64,000 nucleotides of DNA from Deltaproteobacteria bacterium (GTDB taxonomy: Bacteria > Myxococcota_A > Polyangia > Haliangiales > Haliangiaceae): assembly GCA_025353585.1 (NCBI GenBank), contig JANXOM010000013.1, positions 1 to 64,000 of the forward strand, written 5' to 3'. The notes beneath the pieces were generated by a model. The model searched no databases and was not told the origin of the DNA. It was given only the letters and a program-made list of their open reading frames with translations. Made by a program: the position numbers and the translations under genes. This document shows, in pieces, positions 42,326-51,103 of the stretch (within the stretch, counting starts at the first letter, position 1; each line of letters starts with the position of its first letter).

Positions 42326-44278
42326 CTACGGCGCAGTTTCGGGGAGCGTATCGACGCCGGGCTTGAGGGCCGCGTCGATGTTCGCGCGGTCGAGCGGCTT
42401 GATCGACAGCGTGCCGTTCACGTTGTCGGGGTCGAACGTGACGGCGGCGGTGCTGCCGTCACCGAACGTGATCGCCGCGCCGGTCGCGCCTTGCGCCACG
42501 ACCGTGCCGACCGCGCCGTCGACCCAGATCACGTGGAGCAGGTGGCGCTCGCCGCCCGCGAGCTGCTCGTCGTACCGGAAGCCGCCCGAGAAGTCGCTGT
42601 CGTCCGCGAAGCTGTGCACGGACGCCGTGACGTCATCGCCCACGACGCGCTGGATGTGCAGCGTGTGGCCCGCCGCGTCCATCGTCGCGCCCGTCGCCGT
42701 CACCGTCACCGCGTTCGGCATCGCGAGCTGCCAGATGGCCTTCGCGTCGCTGCCGGTCGTGACGCGGTCGTAGACCACGAGACAGTCCGGCTGCAGGTAC
42801 ACGACCTCGCGCTGCACGCGCGTCGCCGTGGTGCCCTCGTACGCGGGTGAGATGTCCGCGGCGAAGTGGAGCCAGCCCGGGCCCGCGTGGAGCGCCGCGA
42901 CGGTCGAGGTCGAGCCGACCTTTTGCCCGACCGTGGTGCCGTCCTTGTCGACGATACGAACGACGCCGTGCGAGGTCGTATCCTGCGTGAGGCCGGAGTG
43001 CGAGTCGACGACGGCGTCGAACGCGAGCCAGCCGTCCTTGTAGATCGTGAGCGCGCCCTGGTCCTGGTGCGCGTGCGACTCGCTGTACGCGCCCGCGGTG
43101 ACGTTGAGCCACGTGGCGTGCGTGTCCCAGCCCGAGCGCGCGAATAGCTGCCCCGTGCCGGGGGCGTAGTACGCGGTGCCGAGGCCGTCGAGCGGGGCCG
43201 GCGTGACATCGCTGTTGTCGTAGAGGAAGTCGTACACGTACATGAACGGCTGCGTCATCTCTGGCACCGAGGACGACGCGAGCAGCTGCACCGCGCGCGG
43301 CGCCTGCGGATCATCGGGGAAGTTGGAGACGAGCTCGGCGAGGTACTGGCGGTGGTAGTCGAAGAAGCTCGCCGTGGAGTCGCGCGACTGGTCGCCGATC
43401 GCCGCGATCCGATCGAGCGTCGGCACCACGGTGTGCATGAAGTCCACGAGCGACGCGCGCGTCTGCGGGGTCTTCGTCGCGAGGTCTTCGCCGGTCGATG
43501 CCTTCCACCAATCGTAGAGCTCCCACAGCGACTTCATCGACACGCCGTAGCCGGTGCCCTCGAGCGACCCGCCGCCGGCGAGCTCGCTGTCGAACAGCGG
43601 GATCAGCTCGCCCATGACCTTCGTGTCGTGGAACTGCGCGATCCACTGGTTCGCCGCCGGCAGATCGTCGTGCGCGGCGAGGCCGAACAGCATGGTCGCG
43701 CGCAGGAACGAGTAGTAGTAGTTGTCGAGCGGGTCGTGGATCGCCCAGCCCGCCCACGGCGCGGCCTGCCCGCCCCACGTCGCCTGGTCGGGGTTCCAGA
43801 TGTTGAACACCGCCTGCTGGCCGTACGCGAGCCACGCCTTCTGCTGGCCGGCGGTCATCTGCGTGTTGCACCAGTCGTAGACGATCGACAGGTTGCCGAT
43901 CTCCTCGCCGATGTCGAGGTAGTCGTCGTGCGCGACGTCCGGCGGGCTGCCGCCGGAGATCGCGTCGTTCGCCGCGGTCACGCGACCATCGACGTCCGCG
44001 ATCGCGGCCGTGCAGTACTTCGGGTCGCCCGTGAGCTGGCCGACGAGCGCCGCGTTCCACGAGTCGTAGCCGTAGACGTTTTCGCCGCCGACCCAGCGGT
44101 CCGTGATGTCCAGCAGCTTCTTGGCCGCCGGGGTCTGCGCGGTGAGCGCCGCCGTCAGGCGGTCCTTGTTCGCGCTGATGTAGATCCGCGGGTGATCGCC
44201 CTCGAGCACGGGCCCGCCGTCGCCGCCGCTACCACATGCCGCGGCAAAGCCAAGTACCAGCACCGGAAGGGCTTTCAT
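42326..44278 (-). CDS. Heparinase II/III-like lipoprotein (copy A)
   Basis: A 650-residue exported lipoprotein (VLGFAAAC). The N-terminal half is an alpha/alpha-barrel-like region (HPRIYISANKDRL, YCTAAIADVDGRV, WGGQAAPWAGWAIHDPLDNYYYSFLRATML, DQSRDSTASFFDYHRQYLAEL). The C-terminal half is beta-rich and has SHAHQDQGALTIYKDGWLAFDA and VVYDRVTT, as in heparinase II/III C-terminal domains of polysaccharide lyases. It likely acts on acidic polysaccharide outside the cell. The start at 44278 is set by the signal peptide; TATCGT lies 8 nt upstream. It is a close paralogue of the gene at 44312. Confidence 0.78.
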   Translation of the reverse strand: MKALPVLVLGFAAACGSGGDGGPVLEGDHPRIYISANKDRLTAALTAQTPAAKKLLDITDRWVGGENVYGYDSWNAALVGQLTGDPKYCTAAIADVDGRVTAANDAISGGSPPDVAHDDYLDIGEEIGNLSIVYDWCNTQMTAGQQKAWLAYGQQAVFNIWNPDQATWGGQAAPWAGWAIHDPLDNYYYSFLRATMLFGLAAHDDLPAANQWIAQFHDTKVMGELIPLFDSELAGGGSLEGTGYGVSMKSLWELYDWWKASTGEDLATKTPQTRASLVDFMHTVVPTLDRIAAIGDQSRDSTASFFDYHRQYLAELVSNFPDDPQAPRAVQLLASSSVPEMTQPFMYVYDFLYDNSDVTPAPLDGLGTAYYAPGTGQLFARSGWDTHATWLNVTAGAYSESHAHQDQGALTIYKDGWLAFDAVVDSHSGLTQDTTSHGVVRIVDKDGTTVGQKVGSTSTVAALHAGPGWLHFAADISPAYEGTTATRVQREVVYLQPDCLVVYDRVTTGSDAKAIWQLAMPNAVTVTATGATMDAAGHTLHIQRVVGDDVTASVHSFADDSDFSGGFRYDEQLAGGERHLLHVIWVDGAVGTVVAQGATGAAITFGDGSTAAVTFDPDNVNGTLSIKPLDRANIDAALKPGVDTLPETAP

Positions 44279-44286
44279 CGTCGCCC

Positions 44287-44292
44287 ACGATA
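44287..44292 (-). promoter_or_regulatory. Putative -10 element TATCGT for heparinase-like copy A
   Basis: TATCGT on the minus strand, followed by GGGCGACG and ATG 44278. It lies in the 33-bp gap between the two paralogues, so copy A may be transcribed independently of copy B. Confidence 0.45.
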
Positions 44293-44311
44293 CATGGCCC
44301 ACTCGCGCGAG

Positions 44312-46348
44312 TCACTCCGCGAGCGGGGCCACGATGGCGCCGAGGACGGTCGTCGCGCCGGCCAGCGTGAGGCTCGCCCCCGCCGTGTCTCGCTGGAACG
44401 TGACGACCGCCGTTCGGCCGTCGGCCAGCACGATGGTCACGCCGCTGTCACCCTGCGCGGTCGCGCTCGTCGCGGTGCCGTCGATCGAGAGGACGTGCAG
44501 GTAGCGCAGGTCGCCACCGGCCACCGTCTCGTCGAGGCGAAAGCCGCCCTTGAAGTCGCCGCTCGCGTCGTCCGTGTATGCGAACGCGCTCGCCGTGGCG
44601 CCCGCCGGCGCGAGGCGCTGGACATGGAGCGCGTGGCCCGACGTCGTGAACGTCGCGCTCGTGCCGCTGATCGCGGGGCGGACGGGCGAGGCCAGCTGCC
44701 ACGTCTGCTGCGTGGCGGCGTCGCTCGTCACGCGGTCGTAGACGACGACCACGTCCGGCATGAGGTACACGAGCTCGCGCTGGACCTTGCCGATCGCCGC
44801 GTCGCCGGCGTACGCGGGCGTGAGGTCCGCGGACGCGTACAGCCACCCCGGGCCCTGCTGCAGGCCGACGAGCTTGCTGGTGGTGCTCGCGACCTGCTGG
44901 ATCGGCGCGCCGCCGCGATCGATCCGCACGAGGCCGTGCGCGCTCGTCTCCTGGCGTAGGCCCGACTGCGAGTCGATGACCGCGTCGTAGGCGAGCCAGC
45001 CGTCCTTGTAGAGCATCAGGGCGCCCTGGTCCTGGTGCGCGTGCGACTGCGTGTACGGGCCCGCGACGAGGTTGACCCACGTCGCGTGCGTGTCCCAGCC
45101 CGAGCGCGCGTAGAGCTCGCCGATGCCGGGCGCGTAGTACGCGGTGTTCATGCCGGTCAAGGGCTGCGGCGTCACCGTCGGCGCGTAGAGGAAGTCGTAC
45201 GCGGCCATGAACGGCTGTGACATCTGCGGGACGCTGCAGTGCGCGAGGAGGTACGCCGCGCGGCTGGCGAGCGCGTCGGTCGGGAAGAGCGCGACGAGCT
45301 CCGCGAGGTACTGGCGGTGGTAGTCGAAGAAGCTCGCGGTCGAGTCGCGCGACTGATCGCCCGTCGGCGCGACGCGGTCGAGCGTGGGCAAGGTCTGGTG
45401 GATGAACGACATCATCGACGCGCGCGTCTGCAGGGTCTGCGTCGCGAGCGTCTCGCCCGTCGTTGCCTGCCAGATGTCATAGAGCTCCCAGAGACGCTTC
45501 ATCGCGACGCCATAGCCGGTCCCTTCGCGCGAGCCGCCGCCGACGAGATCGGCCGTGAAGCTCGGCTGGAGCTCGCCCTCGATCTTCGTGGTGCGGAACT
45601 GGTCGAGCCAGCGGTCGGCCTTCGGATCCTCGCCCTTCGTCGCGAGCCCCACGAGCATCGTCGCGCGCAGGAACGAGTAGTAGTAGTTGTCGCCGGGGTC
45701 ATCGGTCGCCCAGCCGCTCCACGGAGCGGCGCGCCCGCCCCAGGTCGCGTGGTCGTGATCCCAGACGTTGGCGATGGCCTGGTCGGCGTACGCGAGCCAG
45801 CGCGTCTTCTGCGGCGCGGTCACCTGGTCGAAGCACCAGTCGTACGTCAGCGCGAGATCGCCGAGGTCGTCGCCGACGTCCAGGTAGCTGTCGCCGGCCA
45901 CGACGGGGACGCCGCCGGCGGCGACGGCGGCCTCGGCGGCGGTGACCTGCGCGTCGACCGATGCAACCGCCGCCGTGCAGTACCGCGGCAGGCCGGTGAG
46001 CTGGCCCGCGAGCGCGGCGTTCCACACCTGGAAGCCCCAGAGGTCGGCGCCGCCGATCCACGCGTCGACGGTGCGCTGGAAGCGCGTGGCCGCGGGGCCG
46101 TGCGCGGCGAGGGAGGTCTTGAGGCGCGCGGCGTTCGCGCCGAGGTAGATGCGCGGGTGCGCGGTCGGATAGACGGGCTCGGTCGGGTCGGTGACGGTCG
46201 CGCCGCTGCCGACGCCGCCGCCATCGGGACCCGAGCCCGGGGGGCCGGCGTAGTCGCTACCGGGCTGAGAGTCGGCGCTGGTGATCGCACCGCGGCTGGC
46301 GCAAGCGGTCACGAGCGCGAGAAAGAACACGGGGGTGAGGCGGTTCAT
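44312..46348 (-). CDS. Heparinase II/III-like lipoprotein (copy B)
   Basis: A 678-residue paralogue of the downstream gene, sharing long identical blocks (WGG-AAPW-GWA, NYYYSFLRATML, DQSRDSTASFFDYHRQYLAEL, SGWDTHATW, SHAHQDQGAL). It has a lipoprotein signal (ALVTAC) and a longer Gly/Pro/Asp linker (about 20-55) than copy A. The conserved His-rich stretch QSHAHQDQG probably marks the active centre, by analogy with heparinases. The start at 46348 is set by the signal; CATCGT lies 6 nt upstream. The tandem arrangement points to local duplication followed by divergence. Confidence 0.78.
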   Translation of the reverse strand: MNRLTPVFFLALVTACASRGAITSADSQPGSDYAGPPGSGPDGGGVGSGATVTDPTEPVYPTAHPRIYLGANAARLKTSLAAHGPAATRFQRTVDAWIGGADLWGFQVWNAALAGQLTGLPRYCTAAVASVDAQVTAAEAAVAAGGVPVVAGDSYLDVGDDLGDLALTYDWCFDQVTAPQKTRWLAYADQAIANVWDHDHATWGGRAAPWSGWATDDPGDNYYYSFLRATMLVGLATKGEDPKADRWLDQFRTTKIEGELQPSFTADLVGGGSREGTGYGVAMKRLWELYDIWQATTGETLATQTLQTRASMMSFIHQTLPTLDRVAPTGDQSRDSTASFFDYHRQYLAELVALFPTDALASRAAYLLAHCSVPQMSQPFMAAYDFLYAPTVTPQPLTGMNTAYYAPGIGELYARSGWDTHATWVNLVAGPYTQSHAHQDQGALMLYKDGWLAYDAVIDSQSGLRQETSAHGLVRIDRGGAPIQQVASTTSKLVGLQQGPGWLYASADLTPAYAGDAAIGKVQRELVYLMPDVVVVYDRVTSDAATQQTWQLASPVRPAISGTSATFTTSGHALHVQRLAPAGATASAFAYTDDASGDFKGGFRLDETVAGGDLRYLHVLSIDGTATSATAQGDSGVTIVLADGRTAVVTFQRDTAGASLTLAGATTVLGAIVAPLAE

Positions 46349-46384
46349 GCGCGCACGATGTAGTGCAAGCGCTCGCTCGTGGCT

Positions 46385-46414
46385 GTGTGGTTGTTGTCTT
46401 ACAACCCGGCACAC
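46385..46414. promoter_or_regulatory. Inverted repeat upstream of heparinase-like copy B
   Basis: GGTTGT (46389-46394) pairs with ACAACC (46401-46406), and GTGTG (46385-46389) with CACAC (46410-46414). It lies about 40 bp before the gene start and could be an operator. Weak, unsupported by a second copy. Confidence 0.25.
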
Positions 46415-46532
46415 TTACGTCCACTCCGGGATTCACCGAGCGGATTCGTCGTCGGAGCGCCGTACTTCAGGCGCGCGACGTGCGAGCGCGATTACGAAAG
46501 CTCGCGACCGAGACGGGTAAACTAATTTGAGC

Positions 46533-47978
46533 TCATACGGTCTTCGCGGCGGCGCGCGGCGCGACAACGGCCTTCAGGATCGTCAGCGAAAGCCCGAGGC
46601 CGATCACCGCGAGCGGGATCATCGCCACCGGCCAGCCGAGCCACGCGTGCGTGTCCGCGGCCGCGGACGTACCCTTCTCCGGCAGCACGGAGCCGTACAC
46701 GAGGCTCGAGAACGCGCCGCCGAAGTAGACGAAGCCATCGATGAGCCCGGTCGCGGTGCCGGCGTTGCGGCGGCCGCCGAAGTCCTGGCTCGCGACGCCG
46801 GACATCATGCCGTGCACGCCGATGACGGCCATCGCCATGAACGCGGCGATGCCGCTGATGACGGCCGCGTTGTCGAGCAGCGGCACGATCGCGATCGCGC
46901 CGCCGAGCAAGAGCCCGAACGCGACGCACGCGACGGGCGGCCGGCGCGACTTGAACAGGTGATCCGAGACGATGCCCGCGAACATGCCGCCGGTGATGCC
47001 AGCGATGCACGAGACCATGCCCCAGTGCGTGGGGATCCACGCGTCGGTCTTGCCGGCGATGGTGGCCCCCGTCTTGGGATCGAGGATGTGCCCCACGCCG
47101 TTGGCGAACGTCCGGTACCACTTGAGGATCCCCTGGCGCATGAACCCCGAGCACAGCGAGATGAACGCGATGATCAGGAGGACCTTGTTCGTGAGCATCC
47201 GCTTGATGATCACGAGCGCCCGGTCCGGCGGGCCGGTCTCGCCGCTCGAGGCATCGGCGACGTCGAAGTCCGCGAGGCCGGCGTCGAGCGGCGTGTCGCG
47301 CACGAAGAGGTACGACAACCCGAAGAACAGGATCAGGAAGCCTGTCGGCGCGAGGAACAGCCACGGCCACGACGTCAGCTCGGCGATCTTCGGCGCCCAG
47401 TCGTACGCGAGGTAGAGGCCGACCGAGATCAGGATCCCGAAGATGCCGCCGAACGTGCCGCGCTCGCGCAGGTGGAACCACGACGCGTTGACCTTCACGA
47501 TCGCCACGGCGCCGAAGCTCTGGAAGTACATGTTGAGGCCGTAGAGGACCATCAGCATCACCTCGGTCGGGACGGTGTCCGCCGGCAGCGGCGCGGAGTT
47601 GGTCAGCATCGCGAGACCGATCGCGCCGTTGCACGCGGCGGCGCCGGCCGCGGCGATGAGGATCGTCATGCGGCCGCCGAACCGATCCGTGAGCGGACCG
47701 TTGAGCAGGAACGAGAGGCCGTAGACGACCGAGCCGACCGCATCGATGTGCCCGAACTCGGTCTGCGTGATGAGCTTGTGGTCCATCAACGCGTTGAAGT
47801 TGTAGCGGCCCATGTAGAGGAACGCGTACGTCAGGCCGAGCGGCAACCAGTTGAGGACGCGGCGGCGCCGGAACGCGGGCGTGTGACCGACGTCGACCTT
47901 CGGCAGCCGCGTCACGACGATCGACACGACGAGGATCAGCAGGCCGATCGGAACGAGCTCCTGGAGGACCTTGTCCAT
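46533..47978 (-). CDS. OPA/GlpT-like MFS organophosphate transporter
   Basis: A 481-residue membrane protein with about 12 helices. TYAFLYMGRYNFNALMDHK matches the GlpT/UhpT signature at helix 1, VVYGLSFLLNGPLTDRFGGR is the helix 2-3 motif, and NMYFQSFGAVAIVKVNASWFHLRERGTFGGIFG is typical of the family. Such carriers exchange phosphorylated sugars or glycerol phosphate for phosphate. The start at 47978 (MDKVLQELVP) avoids the shadow over the divergent gene; TACGCT at 47989-47994 lies 10 nt upstream. The substrate cannot be fixed. Confidence 0.85.
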   Translation of the reverse strand: MDKVLQELVPIGLLILVVSIVVTRLPKVDVGHTPAFRRRRVLNWLPLGLTYAFLYMGRYNFNALMDHKLITQTEFGHIDAVGSVVYGLSFLLNGPLTDRFGGRMTILIAAAGAAACNGAIGLAMLTNSAPLPADTVPTEVMLMVLYGLNMYFQSFGAVAIVKVNASWFHLRERGTFGGIFGILISVGLYLAYDWAPKIAELTSWPWLFLAPTGFLILFFGLSYLFVRDTPLDAGLADFDVADASSGETGPPDRALVIIKRMLTNKVLLIIAFISLCSGFMRQGILKWYRTFANGVGHILDPKTGATIAGKTDAWIPTHWGMVSCIAGITGGMFAGIVSDHLFKSRRPPVACVAFGLLLGGAIAIVPLLDNAAVISGIAAFMAMAVIGVHGMMSGVASQDFGGRRNAGTATGLIDGFVYFGGAFSSLVYGSVLPEKGTSAAADTHAWLGWPVAMIPLAVIGLGLSLTILKAVVAPRAAAKTV

Positions 47979-48004
47979 CGAGGGAGGCAGCGTACACGAC
48001 GTGC

Positions 48005-48010
48005 TACGTT
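48005..48010 (+). promoter_or_regulatory. Putative -10 element TACGTT for the lipoprotein at 48019
   Basis: TACGTT, then CGAGGCGC, then ATG. It is divergent from TACGCT (minus strand, 47989-47994) of the transporter gene; the two hexamers are only 10 bp apart. Confidence 0.4.
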
Positions 48011-48018
48011 CGAGGCGC

Positions 48019-48867
48019 ATGCGGCACCTGTCATCTGTGTGGCTCGGCCTCGTGGTCATGGCCTGTGGCGCGTGCGGGTCCAAGCCCGACGCTCCGGCGG
48101 CGGGCTCGGAGGGCTCGGCGGTGGTCGTCGCGCCGCCGCCGGTCGTCGCGGCCACCGTGCTCGAGGTGTTCGTCAATGACGAATCCGTCGCAAAGGTCAC
48201 GGCCGCGCAGGTCGCGGCCTGGCCGCGGCTCGACTCGCTCGTCCCGCCGCCCGCTCGCCGGCTCGGGCAGTGGGGCACCGTCACGCTCAAGGACGCCGCG
48301 AAGTCGACGGACCTCACGAAGCCGTCCGACACCTACGCCGACATGGTCCCCGCGCTGTACCCGGCGGCGGGCGGCGTGGCGTTCGGCATGTTCGACGCCG
48401 TCGAGCTCGCGAAGAAGGGCAGGCCGGCGATGCACCAGGACGGGCTGCGCGAGATCCGCATCGCAATCGTCGACAACGGCCGCGGGCAGAACGAAGACGG
48501 CGCCGAGACGGCGGGCGATCCGACGAAGCTCGTCCTCGCGTTCAAGACGGCGGCCGGCGAGTCGAAGCTCACGGGCGACAAGATCCTCGCGATCCCGCGC
48601 GAGGCGCTCGCGGGCCAGGGGAAGGGCTGGAAGCTCGCCACGCTCATGACGGCGGGCGGCATCACGACGTTCGACCACCTCGTGCTCACGGACACGGCGG
48701 GGCCCAACGTCACCCTCGACAAGGCGGACTTCGCGGCCGACTCCATTCCGTTCGTGAAGCTCAACAAACGCGGCGAGCTGCGGCTCAAGGTCTACAAGAA
48801 GAAAGGCGAGGGCTGGGAGGCCGGCGCGGGCCTGCGCTCGCTCGCCACGATTCAAGTTCTGAAGTAA
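48019..48867 (+). CDS. Lipoprotein of unknown function
   Basis: A 282-residue lipoprotein; the signal ends in VVMACGACG, where either Cys could be lipidated. After a short Ala/Pro/Ser spacer the body has two strand-rich blocks (TVLEVFVNDESVAKVTAAQV; REIRIAIVDNGRGQNED; LRLKVYKKKGEGWEAG). I do not recognise a family. The next gene starts 12 bp downstream, so they are probably co-transcribed. Confidence 0.72.
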   Translation: MRHLSSVWLGLVVMACGACGSKPDAPAAGSEGSAVVVAPPPVVAATVLEVFVNDESVAKVTAAQVAAWPRLDSLVPPPARRLGQWGTVTLKDAAKSTDLTKPSDTYADMVPALYPAAGGVAFGMFDAVELAKKGRPAMHQDGLREIRIAIVDNGRGQNEDGAETAGDPTKLVLAFKTAAGESKLTGDKILAIPREALAGQGKGWKLATLMTAGGITTFDHLVLTDTAGPNVTLDKADFAADSIPFVKLNKRGELRLKVYKKKGEGWEAGAGLRSLATIQVLK

Positions 48868-48879
48868 GAGGGAGACGCC

Positions 48880-50268
48880 GTGGCAGATCCCGACGCGACC
48901 AAGCCCGAGGACAAGAAGCCCGAGGACAAGAAGCCGGACCGCGTGCGCGATCGGCTCGCCCGCTTCATCGCCGCCAACCCGACGATCATCTCGAGCTTGT
49001 TCCTCGGCGTCGCCGGCCTCGTGGCGACCTCGATCTGGCAGTACCGCCAGTCCGAGACCACGGCGAAGCAGGCCGCCGCGCAGCAGGAGGCGGCGGAGAC
49101 GGCCGCGGCCAACAGCTGGAAGATCGAGCGCACCGACATCCTGGGCAAGAACGTCAGCGTGCTCGCGTCGACGGATCCCGCGACGGCGGACCAGCGCTAC
49201 GGCGTGCTGCTCTCGCTCGTGCGCGCCGACATCATCGATCCAGAGCTCGCGGTGTCGTACGCGCTCGAGCTCGGCCGGGACAACGCCGACTCGATGGTGT
49301 CGGTGCTCTCGGCCGTCCCCCACGTCGACTGGACGCGCCTCGAGCGCGCGTACGTCCTGTCGTGCGACGAGCGGTACGGCACCTCGCCCGGAATCGACGC
49401 GTGCAGCGACAAGCTCGCGGCCCGATCGAGCGCGCTCGGCGCCCTCGTCTCGGAGGTCCTCCCGGCGGCGATGGCCGGCGCGGCGCCGAAGGGCCCGCTC
49501 GCGCTCCTCGCCGACGAGCACCAGGTCCACCTCGACGTGCAGCTGCTGCTCGGCCTCTACGGGCACGCGCTCACCGAGATGTACGACCGCCGCCAGTTCG
49601 ACGACATCGAGAAGTTCGAGAAGATCTCGCCCGGCGCGCACCTGGTGGCGGCGCTGACGCTCGGGGCCTCGCGCACCGGCGAGTTCGTCCCCGAGGACGA
49701 GTCGACCACCCTCGACAAGTTTCACGACGCGCAGACGAAGTGGCTGTCCGACTACCTCGTCAGCAAGCCGTGCGACGCCGAGTGCCGCGGGCGCGTCGTC
49801 GAGGTGATGCTGACGCAGTTCCTCGAGTCGTCCGGCGACTACGACCAGGTGATGCAGCGGCTCCTGACGGCGCCGCAATCGCAAGCGCATGTCGCCGTGT
49901 CGCGGCTGCACGCCCGGCTCCTCTGGTGTCAGGCCGCGGACGATGACGTCGAGGCGCTGCGCGACGGCGTGCTCGTGCCCGCGCTGGCCGGCGTGCTCGC
50001 GACGCCGAACCGCGACGCGGGCGTGGTCGATGCGCTGACGAGCCTGCTCGCGCTCGTGCCCGAGCCGGCCGCGGACGCGGAGGTCAAGACGACGAAGCCG
50101 TGGGCGGCCCTCGCGGCGCAGCTCGCCAACGATCCGAAGACGGAGAAGCTCCTCGAAGAGCGGCGCGCCACCGTGGCAAGGCAGCGCAAGGCGCCGCCGT
50201 TCGCGCTGCGGCAGATGAACTTCTGCAACACGAACCCGCCGCCGGCGCCGCCGCCGCCAACGCCGTAG
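48880..50268 (+). CDS. Single-pass membrane protein with helical domain, unknown
   Basis: A 462-residue protein from GTG 48880 with a GAGGGAG ribosome-binding site. A charged N-terminus with the repeat KPEDKKPEDKKP precedes one membrane helix (about 35-55), a short coiled coil (ETTAKQAAAQQEAAETAAAN) and a long helical region, ending in a Pro-rich tail (NPPPAPPPPTP). The topology suggests a small cytoplasmic face and a large outer domain, or the reverse. Paired Cys (VLSCDERYG, IDACSDK; KPCDAECRG) favour an extracytoplasmic location. No family is recognised. Confidence 0.68.
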   Translation: MADPDATKPEDKKPEDKKPDRVRDRLARFIAANPTIISSLFLGVAGLVATSIWQYRQSETTAKQAAAQQEAAETAAANSWKIERTDILGKNVSVLASTDPATADQRYGVLLSLVRADIIDPELAVSYALELGRDNADSMVSVLSAVPHVDWTRLERAYVLSCDERYGTSPGIDACSDKLAARSSALGALVSEVLPAAMAGAAPKGPLALLADEHQVHLDVQLLLGLYGHALTEMYDRRQFDDIEKFEKISPGAHLVAALTLGASRTGEFVPEDESTTLDKFHDAQTKWLSDYLVSKPCDAECRGRVVEVMLTQFLESSGDYDQVMQRLLTAPQSQAHVAVSRLHARLLWCQAADDDVEALRDGVLVPALAGVLATPNRDAGVVDALTSLLALVPEPAADAEVKTTKPWAALAAQLANDPKTEKLLEERRATVARQRKAPPFALRQMNFCNTNPPPAPPPPTP

Positions 50269-50277
50269 CGCGCGGCG

Positions 50278-51084
50278 CTACGCGAGGCCCGAGGCGCGAG
50301 CGACGAAGTCGTCGATCAGCGCGCGCGCGATGCTGAGCTTCGGCGGGACCACCGGCAGCTCGTCGGGTCCGAACCACGCCGCCTCGAGGATCTCGACAGG
50401 ATCCTCGGTGATCTCGCCGCTCGCCCAGCGCGCGGTGAAGCCGATCATCATCGAGTTCGTGAACGGCCACGGCTGGCTGCCGAAGTAGCGAATGTCCCGG
50501 ACCTCGATGCCGGCTTCCTCGCGGACCTCGCGCGCGACGGTCTCCTCGAGCGTCTCGCCGACCTCCACGAACCCGGCGAGCGTGCTGAAGAACGGCATCC
50601 GCGTGCGCGCGTTGCGGGCGAGGAGCGCCTTGCCGTCGCGCTCGACGAGCATGATCACGGCGGGGGACAGCCGCGGGTACGCCCCGAAGCCGCACGCGGT
50701 GCAGGTGCGCAGTCGCTCGGTCGGCGAGCGCACGGTCGGCGCGCCGCAGCGGCTACAGAAGCGGTGGTCGCGGTCCCACGCCGTGAGGCCGAGCGCGCGG
50801 CCCGCGACGCCGAACGCCTCGTCGGAGAGCGCGCCGAACAGCTGGCGCATCGACTGCGGCGAGCTGCCGGCGGGCGGCTCGGCCTCCGGCGCGAGGAGGC
50901 GCGCGAAGCAGGGCTGCCCGTCGAGCTCGCCGAGGTAGAGGTCGCCATCGGTGATGCGATCGACCGGCAGCGCCACGCGCGCCTCGGTCACGACGCATAG
51001 CGACTGCCCCGCGAGCGCGAACACGAGGCCCTGCGTGGCCGGAGACGTGATGCCAGGAGTGAAGGTCACGCCTGCGGATACCAC
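50278..51084 (-). CDS. nudC: NADH pyrophosphatase NudC
   Basis: A 268-residue Nudix hydrolase acting on NAD(H), and in some bacteria removing NAD caps from RNA. It has an N-terminal NUDIX-like domain, a zinc ribbon (Cys110, Cys113, Cys128, Cys131), the Nudix box GFVEVGETLEETVAREVREEAGI (171-193) and the NudC-specific SQPWPFTNSMM. The start is GTG 51084; GTG 51069 is also possible. The protein is complete and of typical length. It lies 19 bp downstream of the ice-binding-like gene on the same strand. Confidence 0.95.
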   Translation of the reverse strand: MVSAGVTFTPGITSPATQGLVFALAGQSLCVVTEARVALPVDRITDGDLYLGELDGQPCFARLLAPEAEPPAGSSPQSMRQLFGALSDEAFGVAGRALGLTAWDRDHRFCSRCGAPTVRSPTERLRTCTACGFGAYPRLSPAVIMLVERDGKALLARNARTRMPFFSTLAGFVEVGETLEETVAREVREEAGIEVRDIRYFGSQPWPFTNSMMIGFTARWASGEITEDPVEILEAAWFGPDELPVVPPKLSIARALIDDFVARASGLA

Positions 51085-51103
51085 GCCCAGGGCGTCGGGG
51101 CGG

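Noticed and set aside
46385..46414. Intrinsic terminator or attachment site in the GGTTGT/ACAACC repeat
   Set aside because: The stem is short, it lies upstream of a gene rather than after one, and no integrase or direct repeat is present; kept only as a weak operator candidate.
46527..48179. A 550-residue plus-strand ORF opposite the OPA transporter
   Set aside because: Composition is Arg/Glu/Asp shadow of a membrane protein; the minus strand has clear GlpT-like motifs.
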